From Patescibacteria group bacterium AH-259-L05 (GTDB taxonomy: Bacteria; Patescibacteriota; Patescibacteriia; UBA2591; UBA6264): DNA of 32,649 nucleotides. The translations under genes and the position numbers were made by a program. Below the pieces are notes generated by a model that was not told the origin of the DNA, searched no databases, and saw only the letters and a program-made list of their open reading frames with translations. Location: the NCBI GenBank assembly GCA_027717985.1, contig JALLOO010000009.1, forward strand, positions 1-32,649, in the 5' to 3' direction. Below, piece by piece: positions 22,195 to 29,348 of the stretch (position 1 is its first letter; the number at the start of each line of letters is the position of its first letter).

Positions 22195-23226
22195 ATGAAA
22201 TTTCAAATTACAAATTCCAAACAAGCCGGATTCACCCTTATCGAGCTTTTAATTGTTATTGCTGTTATCGCCATCATTGCCTCAGTTGTCTTTGTAGCAC
22301 TCAATCCTTTACAGCGTTTTCAAGATACTCGAGATTCTCAACGCAGACAGGATATTAGTGCCATTGCTGATGCGATAAGAATCTATCAAATAGTGAATGC
22401 TGGTCAAGTACCTGCTGGGATTGATGAAAATTGGAGGATGTTAGGAACTGATACCACGGGCTGTAATGTTACCTGCGGATTTAGCGGGACACCCACTACG
22501 GTCTTGTCTCGGGTGGCAGATGGCAATGATGATGCTGAGGAACAAAATCCGCCCAATGGAAATATGTATATAACAAGTACTGATCTTGAATTGGTTGTAG
22601 AAGGCGGTACCGTAGACCAAGAAGTTGGTATGCGTTTTTTAAATATGACTCTTCCCCAGAGCGATACGATTTCAAATGCCTATATTGAGTTCACGGTTGA
22701 TGAAACAGATTCAGGCACGACCAATCTGACGTTTTACGGCGAAGATATTGATAATGCTCCTGCATTTACCAGTACAGATGGGGATATTACGAACAGATCC
22801 AAGACATCGGCGGGTGTTTCATGGAATAATGTGCCAGCATGGACTTCAGTTGGTGCAACCCACCAGACCCCTAGTCTTGCTTCTATTATTCAAGAGATTG
22901 TTAATAGGTCTGGGTGGATTGGCGGTAATGCAATCGTCATTGTTGTTGATGGTACGGGAGAGCGGACAGCAGAGTCATATAATGGGAGTCCTGCACAAGC
23001 ACCGTTGTTAGTTGTTGAGTATCAATCTGGCGGGGCGGTGGCAACACAGCCATCCTGTCTTGATTTATCCTCTACTTTAAGTTCGCAATTATCTGCTATT
23101 GGTCAAGATCCTTCTGATGGTAGCGCTGCGAGATCCTACTATGCACTGCGTCGTCGGCCCGCAGGGCAGATCGATGTTATCGCCTGCAGTCCAGAGGGGG
23201 GACAGGATATTAGTAGAACTAAGTAA
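22195..23226 (+). CDS. Type IV pilin with inserted beta-sandwich domain
   Basis: A 343-residue pilin, about twice the usual length. The prepilin signal is clear (KQAGFTLIELLIVIAVIAII, cleavage after Gly12), followed by LNPLQRFQDTRDSQRRQDIS. The pilin body stops at about residue 95 (TTGCNVTCG) and resumes at about 286 (PSCLDLSSTLSSQLSAIGQDPSDGSAARSYYAL). Between them is a separate beta-rich domain (MRFLNMTLPQSDTISNAYIE, SWNNVPAW, TPSLASIIQEIVNRSGW, APLLVVEY) of a type known from secreted proteins. The disulphide-type pilin C-terminus is retained. This makes it a decorated minor pilin. It starts three bases after the giant protein. Confidence 0.85.
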   Translation: MKFQITNSKQAGFTLIELLIVIAVIAIIASVVFVALNPLQRFQDTRDSQRRQDISAIADAIRIYQIVNAGQVPAGIDENWRMLGTDTTGCNVTCGFSGTPTTVLSRVADGNDDAEEQNPPNGNMYITSTDLELVVEGGTVDQEVGMRFLNMTLPQSDTISNAYIEFTVDETDSGTTNLTFYGEDIDNAPAFTSTDGDITNRSKTSAGVSWNNVPAWTSVGATHQTPSLASIIQEIVNRSGWIGGNAIVIVVDGTGERTAESYNGSPAQAPLLVVEYQSGGAVATQPSCLDLSSTLSSQLSAIGQDPSDGSAARSYYALRRRPAGQIDVIACSPEGGQDISRTK

Positions 23227-23243
23227 CCCGTACCCAGTAAAAT

Positions 23244-23807
23244 ATGTTAAAAATAAATAAAAAGAATTACTCGTTACGTGTTATACGTTATTCATTACGA
23301 TCAGGCTTTACCCTCATAGAAACTTTGGTCTATGTCGCTATCATTGGTATAGTAATCGTTTCGTTTGTAACCTTTAGTATTTCTATTTCAAATTCTCGAA
23401 ATAAAGCATATGTTACTACTGAGGTACAGGAAAATGCACGTATAGCCTTGGAGGTGATACGTCAAAGAATACACGCGGCGAATAATGTTACTATAGGCTC
23501 TTCAACATTTGATACTGATCCGGGTATCTTGTCTTTGCAGGTTGCTGATACGAGTAGAAATCCAACGATTATTGATTTAACTGCTGATGATGGATCGTTG
23601 CGTATTACCGAAGGGGTAAATAGTCCGGTCATAATCACCAGTGATGAGGTACGTGTAGTAAATTTAGTATTTACCAATTTAACATCACCAAATATAAGCC
23701 GAGAAAATATTAGAATTGAGATCACCGTTGATTATAATACTACCGGGGGTGATGTTGAATACAATTATTCATATAGTTTACAAACAGCAGTTAGTTTACG
23801 TCAGTAA
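23244..23807 (+). CDS. PulJ/PilW-like minor pseudopilin
   Basis: A 187-residue pseudopilin. The mature N-terminus is SGFTLIETLVYVAIIGIVIV (cleavage after Gly21, Glu at position 5), followed by ENARIALEVIRQRIHAANNV, the helix typical of PulJ/PilW proteins. The rest is a beta-rich globular domain. The leader peptide before the cleavage site is unusually long (KINKKNYSLRVIRYSLRS) and is encoded by an iterated tract (TTACTCGTTACGTGTTATACG). The ATG at 23244 is the only reasonable start. It lies in the middle of the minor-pilin group, whose members usually prime pilus assembly together. Confidence 0.82.
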   Translation: MLKINKKNYSLRVIRYSLRSGFTLIETLVYVAIIGIVIVSFVTFSISISNSRNKAYVTTEVQENARIALEVIRQRIHAANNVTIGSSTFDTDPGILSLQVADTSRNPTIIDLTADDGSLRITEGVNSPVIITSDEVRVVNLVFTNLTSPNISRENIRIEITVDYNTTGGDVEYNYSYSLQTAVSLRQ

Positions 23808-23823
23808 CTCATAGAGTTAACCA

Positions 23824-23926
23824 TTGACAATTGACAAAATGTCACATGTCAAGGGTTCACCGATAGATAATAAAAGTATGTTAAAGCACACATGTCAAAG
23901 GACAAATGTCAAAGGTCACATGTCAC
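23824..23926 (+). repeat. Iterated short repeats before and in the PilX-like gene start
   Basis: Short variants of TTGAC/ATGTCAA recur: TTGACAATTGACA, CACATGTCAAGG, CACACATGTCAAAGG, ACAAATGTCAAAGG and TCACATGTCAC. They cover the region from the end of the previous gene to the likely start codon at 23920. Confidence 0.65.
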
Positions 23927-24318
23927 ACAAGAGTGCTGTTGCAGCTCTTCTGATTGTTATCATTATAAGTGCTGTTGCTCTTCTTATGGCATATTCTGCA
24001 TCAATTCTTGGGATAGGAGAGCTTGATATAGGATATACTGCACAACGTGGTGGGGAAGCATTTTCAGTTGCAGATGGATGTGTTGAAGAAACATTACGAA
24101 GGATTACCCTTGATAGTAATTATGGCATAGGAGCAGGATTAATTAACTTAACAGTTTCTAATGGATCATGTACAATACAAGTGTCGGATCTTGGCAGCAG
24201 TCGAAGAAGAATAGTTGTTACGGGCACAAGTGGAGTGTATAATAAGAAGATAGAGACAGAAATTACGTTAAGCAGTACTCCTATAACTATAGATACGTGG
24301 CAAGAAACCACAGATTAA
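23920..24318 (+). CDS. PilX-like minor pilus protein
   Basis: A protein of about 132 residues with an N-terminal hydrophobic helix (AVAALLIVIIISAVALLMAY) but no Glu5 pilin motif, as in PilX/GspK-type proteins. After the helix come LGIGELDIGYTAQRGGEAFS and VADGCVEETLRRITLD, then a beta-rich part with a second cysteine (NGSCTIQV). The start is uncertain. ATG at 23920 is chosen because the protein then opens with MSHKSAVAALL, right before the helix. The upstream starts (23824, 23839, 23878) would add a peptide encoded by iterated short repeats. AAAGG lies four bases before the chosen ATG. It is the last minor pilin before the histidine kinase. Confidence 0.7.
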   Translation: MSHKSAVAALLIVIIISAVALLMAYSASILGIGELDIGYTAQRGGEAFSVADGCVEETLRRITLDSNYGIGAGLINLTVSNGSCTIQVSDLGSSRRRIVVTGTSGVYNKKIETEITLSSTPITIDTWQETTD

Positions 24319-24319
24319 A

Positions 24320-25585
24320 ATGAAACAAAGTGATATCATAACAGGACTACAAAAACGGACAGTCGTCTCATGGCTCTCTATGTTTTTTGTGTTGGCTATT
24401 TTATTATTTTTAGCGCCCATGGGGCTTATTTTTTCCTGGCAAATGGTAATCTTGTTTTTAGCGTCTGCTGCGGCTCTTAATCTATTATTTAGCTGGTTTG
24501 TTAAAAAAAATATATTTATTGAGAGTAGTACGTGGCTGTGGCCGTTTTCAGAAATTTGGATTATTAGCTTAATTGTATACTATACTGGTGGGTTTGCATC
24601 TGTATTTAGTTTTCTCTATCTTGTTCCTATTATAACGTCGGCGTTGTTATTTTCTTTAAGTGCGGGATTGAGCATGGCAGTTCTTTCGAGCCTTGCCTAT
24701 TTATCTCTCACGATGATGGAATTGTATGAGATAATTCCCCATATTTCATCTCTCGGCGTACGAATTTTAACGTGGGACGATAATTTTTATATCGCATTTT
24801 CAGTTCTTTTAAATCGTATTCTTATCTTTTTTGCAGTAGCATATTTTGGTGGATATTTATCAGGCAAGCAACGGGCAGTTGAGCGAATGAAAAGTGAATT
24901 TGTATTTTTAGCTTCACATCAATTGCGAACACCGATTACCGCGATTCGATTATTTGTTGAAATGCTTAGAGATTCTGCAAAAGAAGAACTGAGTGATCAG
25001 AATAAACGATATTTAGAAAATATTTATCATTCTACCAAGCGAATGATTCAGTTAGTGGGAGACTTACTTAATGTTTCTCGTATTGAATCAGATCGACTGA
25101 CCATCAGGCCGCAAATGACTCGCCTTGAAGGTCTTGTTGCTGATGTAATTGAAGAGACAAAGCCGCTGGCTGATGTAAAAGGCTGCCGATTTAAATTTAG
25201 TAGACCCGAGGCGCGATTGGATAAGGTTTTGATTGATCCAAGACTTCTTCGCCAGATACTTCATAATCTAATAACCAATGCGATTCATTATTCAAGGCAA
25301 GAGGGAGGAGATATTGTGATTTGTCTTGAGCGAGGGAAAAAAGATTATACGATTAGTGTTAAAGATTTTGGCGTTGGAATTTCTAACGCTGACAAGAATA
25401 GAATTTTTGAAAAGTTTTTTAGAGCAGATAATGCGATTAAATTAAAGCCTGAGGGAACTGGTCTCGGCCTTTATATTGTTAAAACACTTATTACTACTCT
25501 TGGAGGAAAAATTTGGTTTGAGTCAGAGTTAAATAAGGGGACTACGTTTTATATCGTTATACCCAAGAACAATAAATCAAAATAA
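24320..25585 (+). CDS. Membrane sensor histidine kinase
   Basis: A 421-residue histidine kinase. Residues 15-180 hold about six membrane helices and no large extracytoplasmic loop, so it probably senses something in or at the membrane. The kinase core is complete: H box FVFLASHQLRTPITAIR with His200, N box ILHNLITNAIHYS, G1 DFGVGIS, F box IFEKFFRAD and G2 GTGLGLYIVK. It starts one base after the PilX-like stop and its stop touches the next start codon, so it is a true part of the pilus operon. The likely partner is the CheY-like protein at 14987, a pairing inferred from location only. Confidence 0.92.
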   Translation: MKQSDIITGLQKRTVVSWLSMFFVLAILLFLAPMGLIFSWQMVILFLASAAALNLLFSWFVKKNIFIESSTWLWPFSEIWIISLIVYYTGGFASVFSFLYLVPIITSALLFSLSAGLSMAVLSSLAYLSLTMMELYEIIPHISSLGVRILTWDDNFYIAFSVLLNRILIFFAVAYFGGYLSGKQRAVERMKSEFVFLASHQLRTPITAIRLFVEMLRDSAKEELSDQNKRYLENIYHSTKRMIQLVGDLLNVSRIESDRLTIRPQMTRLEGLVADVIEETKPLADVKGCRFKFSRPEARLDKVLIDPRLLRQILHNLITNAIHYSRQEGGDIVICLERGKKDYTISVKDFGVGISNADKNRIFEKFFRADNAIKLKPEGTGLGLYIVKTLITTLGGKIWFESELNKGTTFYIVIPKNNKSK

Positions 25586-27634
25586 ATGTTTTCTTTTCTA
25601 CAAAAAAAATCTGTTGGCCTTGATATTGCTGATCATACGATTGAGGCAGTTGAGTTGATAAGAACAGGAGCCGGGACAAGAGTAGTAAATGTATCGCGTC
25701 TCGTATTAGAGCCAGGCATACTTACGCGCGGAAGGATTAAACATAAAGAAAAATTAGTTACTGCAGTTAAAAAGGTGTTATTATCTGCCAAGCCGAATCC
25801 TATTATTACAAAAAAGGTATATTGTGCACTTCCTGAAAGTCAAGTATATACCCATGTTTTTGATACGGTTTTATATGGTAAAGATATAAATGCACGAAGC
25901 GTTGTTGAAAGGCGAAGACAATTGATTTTAGAGGATATTCAAAAAACCATCCCGCTTCCCAAGGAAGATATTGTATATGATAGTCGGGTGATCGGTGCGC
26001 GAGCAGTAGATCGTAAGAGCATTAACGTAGAGAGCGTTGTGGTGGCGGCACATAAGGAGGTAGTTTTAGAGTGGCAGCAGTTTTTTAAAGACCTTAAAAT
26101 AGATATAGATTTTTTTGATATTGAAGCATTGGCAGTATTTCGTGGTTTATTTCCCAAGCCAGTTAAAAAACCGGTATGCATTATTGATATAGGTGCGGTC
26201 ACGACAACGGTTGCTATTTTTGAAAAGATTGATTTGCGTTTTTCATATTCAATATATACTGCCGGCGATATTTTAACCGCTGCTATCGCACAAGAATTAA
26301 AACTTAAAACAGATAAGGCAGAAGAAATGAAAATAAAAAATGGCTTAACAGGAGATAAGACCATTGCGCAGGTTATAAAAAAAACGCTTGATCCAATAGT
26401 ACATGATATAAAAGAGTCGGTCGAATATTATGAGGCTAAGCGGCAAAAAAAAGTAAGCGAGATTGTTTTAGTTGGCGGTTCTTCTCGATTGCGCGGGTTG
26501 GTTGATTATTTTACAAAACAGGCGGGTATGCCAGTACGAATAGGAGAGTTAGCATTTGCGTTTGGCAAAAAAAAGTCAGAGAAGAATCTTTTTTATATTG
26601 GCGCTCTTGGCATGGCACTTCGCACATTATCTAAAAAATGGGAAGATCGGCATCCTCAAATAAGTTTAATACGAGAACCGCATGTAAAAATAAAAGAGAT
26701 AAAAGAAGAGGAAGAGCAGATTAGGTCACGTGATCAATCAAGAGAGACGCAAGAACAAAAAAAAATCAAATCCTTTCGATCTAAGGAAAGGCTACATCAA
26801 AAAAAAGTTCGTTTGCAAAAGATTATACTCGCCCTTATTGTTATCGGGGGGATAGGATTGCTCATAGCTGCGTATACGTATCGTGAACGCGAAAAAATAC
26901 AGCAACGTAAAGAAATACAGTCTCAGGCTTTGCAATATAGCACCACCCAATCATTTGATATAGACATCCCCGTTGCTATAGATGAACGTGAATATACAAG
27001 CGATAGAGCAAAAGGTAGAGCCATTACCAGTACTATTTTAGGAGCTCAAACGTATGATGAGGCAGTGGCGCGTGCTCGTATCCAAGCAGAAAAAGAATTA
27101 CAGCAAGGAGAAGTATTGTGGCAAAAACCAATAAGCCAAGAGTCTGAAGTATTAAAATTTCCGCTTATAATTAAGTGGGTCGCCTATGTTTTCTACGATA
27201 GTAATGATCTGATTATAAAAGAAGTAGACAAATTAAATAAAAACAATATTGACTATGCACTTAACAATATTGTTAAGCTTAAGCTTGAGCCAAGCGACAA
27301 TAAAAATATATATATTCTTACTGGCAGGGTGACGATTTCAGTAAATCAGCTGATTGAGATTGAGGAGCCAGAAGAAGAAAGCGCAGAGGAAACGGGAGAG
27401 GAAAAGATAGACAAACAACCTGAAGTGATTGGGCAAGAAGTGGTAAAGATTCAAGAAACAGGCATTGCGTATTTAAATGCTAGATCAGGTCCAGGAACAA
27501 ATTATGATAAAGTTGGAAGAGTTTATCCTGGAAAAAGTTATCCACAGTTGCAGGAACAAGATTTATGGTATAAAATAAAGATAGATGATACTACGGAGGG
27601 ATGGATTTATTCTATCTATACTACAAAAGAGTAA
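25586..27634 (+). CDS. pilM: PilM fused to membrane helix, extracytoplasmic region and SH3 domain
   Basis: A 682-residue protein, about twice the size of PilM. Residues 1 to about 355 are a PilM/FtsA-like actin fold (SVGLDIADHTIEAVEL, CIIDIGAVTTTVAIFE, EIVLVGGSSRLRGLVDYF). A charged linker leads to a membrane helix at about 413-432. The next region (435-590) is of unknown family, with acidic EEPEEESAEETGEE at its end. Residues 625-682 form a bacterial SH3 domain (YLNARSGPGTNYDKVGRVYP, WYKIKI, EGWIYSIYT). PilM normally binds separate PilN and PilO, which are not seen here; this one chain may replace them and tie the pilus base to the cell wall. That is inference. It starts directly at the kinase stop. 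Confidence 0.88.
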   Translation: MFSFLQKKSVGLDIADHTIEAVELIRTGAGTRVVNVSRLVLEPGILTRGRIKHKEKLVTAVKKVLLSAKPNPIITKKVYCALPESQVYTHVFDTVLYGKDINARSVVERRRQLILEDIQKTIPLPKEDIVYDSRVIGARAVDRKSINVESVVVAAHKEVVLEWQQFFKDLKIDIDFFDIEALAVFRGLFPKPVKKPVCIIDIGAVTTTVAIFEKIDLRFSYSIYTAGDILTAAIAQELKLKTDKAEEMKIKNGLTGDKTIAQVIKKTLDPIVHDIKESVEYYEAKRQKKVSEIVLVGGSSRLRGLVDYFTKQAGMPVRIGELAFAFGKKKSEKNLFYIGALGMALRTLSKKWEDRHPQISLIREPHVKIKEIKEEEEQIRSRDQSRETQEQKKIKSFRSKERLHQKKVRLQKIILALIVIGGIGLLIAAYTYREREKIQQRKEIQSQALQYSTTQSFDIDIPVAIDEREYTSDRAKGRAITSTILGAQTYDEAVARARIQAEKELQQGEVLWQKPISQESEVLKFPLIIKWVAYVFYDSNDLIIKEVDKLNKNNIDYALNNIVKLKLEPSDNKNIYILTGRVTISVNQLIEIEEPEEESAEETGEEKIDKQPEVIGQEVVKIQETGIAYLNARSGPGTNYDKVGRVYPGKSYPQLQEQDLWYKIKIDDTTEGWIYSIYTTKE

Positions 27635-27648
27635 ATAATTATTTAAGA

Positions 27649-27662
27649 GTGCACAAGTGCAC
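27649..27662 (+). repeat. GTGCAC direct and inverted repeat before the last pilin
   Basis: GTGCAC at 27649-27654 and 27657-27662 are separated by AA. Each is also a palindrome. AAAAAAGG follows and can serve as ribosome binding site for the GTG at 27677. Confidence 0.5.
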
Positions 27663-27676
27663 AAAAAAGGTCTTAC

Positions 27677-28210
27677 GTGTTAAATAAAAAAAATATGGTA
27701 AAAGCAAATAATAACGGATTCACACTTATCGAGCTTTTAATCGTAATTGCTGTGATTGCTATTTTAGCTGGTGTTGTATTTGTTGCATTAGACCCACTGA
27801 CCAGGTTTCGAGATGCACGCGATTCTTCTCGATGGTCGGATGTTAACGAAGTTCTAAGTGCTATAAAAATCGATCAGGTTGATAATGACGGCACCTACCT
27901 TAGTGCGATTACAAGTATGACTGCAGGAGAGGTATACATGATTACTGATGGCGGCGGCACTGATTGTGATGGAGGAAATGCTAATTGTGATACTAATGTG
28001 ACTGCAGAAGTAGTTGCAGGTGATCACTGTGTTGATTTAGTAGGTTTGGTTACTGAAGGATATCTTGGAGATATTCCTCTTAGTCCTGATGGGGCTGGTA
28101 CATGGACAGCGGCGCTCTCTGGTTATACACTTCAGCGTGATGCAACAGGTATTGTCACCGTCAGAGCATGTGAATCTGAAAATACGACTGAAATTTGGGT
28201 AGCACGATAG
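27677..28210 (+). CDS. Type IV pilin, probable major pilin
   Basis: A pilin of 177 residues from the GTG at 27677, or 171 from the ATG at 27695. The prepilin signal is canonical: NNNGFTLIELLIVIAVIAIL with Gly before Phe and Glu5. Typical pilin features follow (VALDPLTRFRDARDSSRWSD, VNEVLSAIKIDQVDNDGTY, DLVGLVTEGYLGDIPLSPDG). The body is of normal size with no extra domain, so among the pilins here it is the best candidate for the main subunit. The GTG start is favoured because AAAAAAGG ends six bases upstream, but this is uncertain. The TAG stop is followed immediately by a repeat (GAACC). Confidence 0.85.
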   Translation: MLNKKNMVKANNNGFTLIELLIVIAVIAILAGVVFVALDPLTRFRDARDSSRWSDVNEVLSAIKIDQVDNDGTYLSAITSMTAGEVYMITDGGGTDCDGGNANCDTNVTAEVVAGDHCVDLVGLVTEGYLGDIPLSPDGAGTWTAALSGYTLQRDATGIVTVRACESENTTEIWVAR

Positions 28211-28376
28211 GAACCTTTCACTCCGTTCGCAGAACCTTGAAGTGGACATCTTTGATGTCATTTCGAGCGTAGCGAGAAATCTTACACCTTTGTATACGGA
28301 GTATAATGAGATCCCTCGACTCGCCATTCGGGCTCGCTCGGGATGACACTTCGTGTCATTTGTATTCAGACTTTAA
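28208..28376 (+). repeat. Composite repeat between the last pilin and UMP kinase
   Basis: The outer parts belong to the two-module family: GAACCT, ACTCCGTTCG and AGAACCTTGAAG at the left, TTTGTATTCAGACTTTAA at the right. Between them lies a second element, from ATTTCGAGCGTAGCGAGAAAT to CTCGCTCGGGATGACA. It ends in a small hairpin, ATGACAC (28343-28349) with GTGTCAT (28353-28359). The inner element appears to have been inserted into the outer one. Confidence 0.8.
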
Positions 28377-28383
28377 AAAAATT

Positions 28384-29139
28384 ATGAGACCCAAAACATT
28401 TATCTTTTCTCTTGGAGGCTCACTTATTGTTCCCGGAGAAAGGATAGATGTTTTATTTTTACGAGTATTTAAAAATTTTATCGTGCCGCTCCTCAATAGA
28501 GGGTGTAAAATTGTTATTGTTGTTGGTGGCGGAGGGATAAATAAGAAATATAATATAGCTTCACAGAAAATTGCTTCCCCCTTGTCATCCCGCGCTTCGG
28601 GCGGAATGACAAAAGAGAAAGGCGGGATGACAGGAGAAGGGAATAAGATTAAAGATGAGGATTTAGATTGGTTAGGAATTGCTGCAACAAAATTAAATGC
28701 AGAGCTGCTTCGGGTTATATTTTCTCAATATGCGCATAAAACAGTTCTTGACAATCCACATACCAATATTAAAACTAATAAGAAATTAATTATTGCCTCG
28801 GGATGGAAACCAGGGTGCTCATCAGATTTAGATGCAGTGTTGTGGGCAAAACGATTTGAGGCACACGAAGTAATTAACCTAACTGATATTGATTATGTGT
28901 ATGATAAAGACCCTGATGTATATAAAAATGTAAAACCAATCAAGAATATATCGTGGAGTGAGTTTATTAGTATAGTTGGAAAAAAATGGTCACCGCGTGG
29001 CAATTGGCCATTTGACCCTATTGCATCACAGTTAGCTCAGAAGTTAAAAATAAAAGTAGTAATTGTAAATGGCAAAAATTTAGATAATCTTAAAAATTAT
29101 ATGCAGGGCAAAAAATTCAAAGGAACAGTGATAGAATAA
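28384..29139 (+). CDS. pyrH: UMP kinase, archaeal-type, with repeat-encoded insert
   Basis: A 251-residue amino acid kinase-fold protein. It fits the archaeal-type UMP kinase, which phosphorylates UMP to UDP. Motifs are FIFSLGGSLIVPG, VIVVGGGGINKKY, DLDWLGIAATKLNAELLR, IASGWKPGCSSDLDAVLWAK, NLTDIDYVYDKDP and GNWPFDPIASQLAQK. Residues about 66-87 (LSSRASGGMTKEKGGMTGEG) are encoded by a GTCATCC-type inverted repeat inserted in frame, just before the conserved DLDWLGI segment. The loop probably tolerates it, since the rest is intact. The ATG at 28384 is chosen over the one at 28306, which lies in repeat sequence. It is not in the pilus operon by function. Confidence 0.85.
   Translation: MRPKTFIFSLGGSLIVPGERIDVLFLRVFKNFIVPLLNRGCKIVIVVGGGGINKKYNIASQKIASPLSSRASGGMTKEKGGMTGEGNKIKDEDLDWLGIAATKLNAELLRVIFSQYAHKTVLDNPHTNIKTNKKLIIASGWKPGCSSDLDAVLWAKRFEAHEVINLTDIDYVYDKDPDVYKNVKPIKNISWSEFISIVGKKWSPRGNWPFDPIASQLAQKLKIKVVIVNGKNLDNLKNYMQGKKFKGTVIE
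28582..28633 (+). repeat. GTCATCC-type inverted repeat inside the UMP kinase gene
   Basis: TTGTCATCCCGC (28582-28593) pairs with GCGGGATGACAG (28622-28633) at 11 of 12 positions. A copy of GCGGAATGACAA lies inside. It resembles the intergenic array at 11355-11470. The reading frame stays open through it. Confidence 0.75.
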
Positions 29140-29155
29140 CTGTGGATAAAGTGAT

Positions 29156-29186
29156 TTGACAAATTTTCTTAAAGTTTTAATATAAT
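29156..29186 (+). promoter_or_regulatory. Promoter of the L10 operon
   Basis: TTGACA (29156-29161) and TATAAT (29181-29186) are separated by 19 bases, slightly long. A TAATAT at 29178-29183 would give 16. Transcription would start right at the beginning of the L10 leader. Confidence 0.65.
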
Positions 29187-29190
29187 ATTG

Positions 29191-29285
29191 CCGCAGACCG
29201 TAGGTGTCCGACATGGACTTAATACAGCCTACCGAGGTAAAAGTGATAATTTATTAATTATTGTCTGCGGTAATACGCAGTTTTT
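29191..29285 (+). ncRNA. Ribosomal protein L10 leader with attenuator
   Basis: The L10 leader structure is recognisable. The outer stem pairs CCGCAGAC (29191-29198) with GTCTGCGG (29263-29270). An inner stem pairs GTAGG (29200-29204) with CCTAC (29228-29232), followed by CGAGG as in known leaders. A small hairpin pairs GTCC (29206-29209) with GGAC (29215-29218). L10 (with L7/L12) binds such leaders to control its own operon. A terminator follows: CTGCG (29265-29269) with CGCAG (29276-29280) and TTTTT. It shares bases with the outer stem, so the two structures exclude each other. Confidence 0.82.
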
Positions 29286-29304
29286 ATTATGAGTGTGCAA
29301 ATAA

Positions 29305-29339
29305 CAAGGTTCTTCCGAGCGAAGCGAGGAAGGTTCTTA
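29305..29339 (-). repeat. Interspersed repeat copy (first module only)
   Basis: On the forward strand it reads AAGGTTCTTCCGAGC, GAA, GCGAGGAAGGTTCTTA, the reverse of the first module at 12107. It sits between the L10 leader and the rplJ start codon. Confidence 0.8.
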
Positions 29340-29348
29340 TTTTAAACT

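Noticed and set aside
23824-23919. N-terminal extension of the PilX-like protein
   Set aside because: It would be encoded almost wholly by iterated ATGTCAAAGG-type repeats and separates the start from the hydrophobic helix. I cannot exclude the ATG at 23878.
23244-27634. Separate pilN or pilO genes
   Set aside because: Every frame in the pilus locus is accounted for. Only the extra C-terminal part of the PilM protein could fill that role.
28306-28383. N-terminal extension of the UMP kinase from ATG 28306
   Set aside because: The extension is encoded by repeat sequence and precedes a normal kinase N-terminus (MRPKTFIFSLGGS) with its own ATG.
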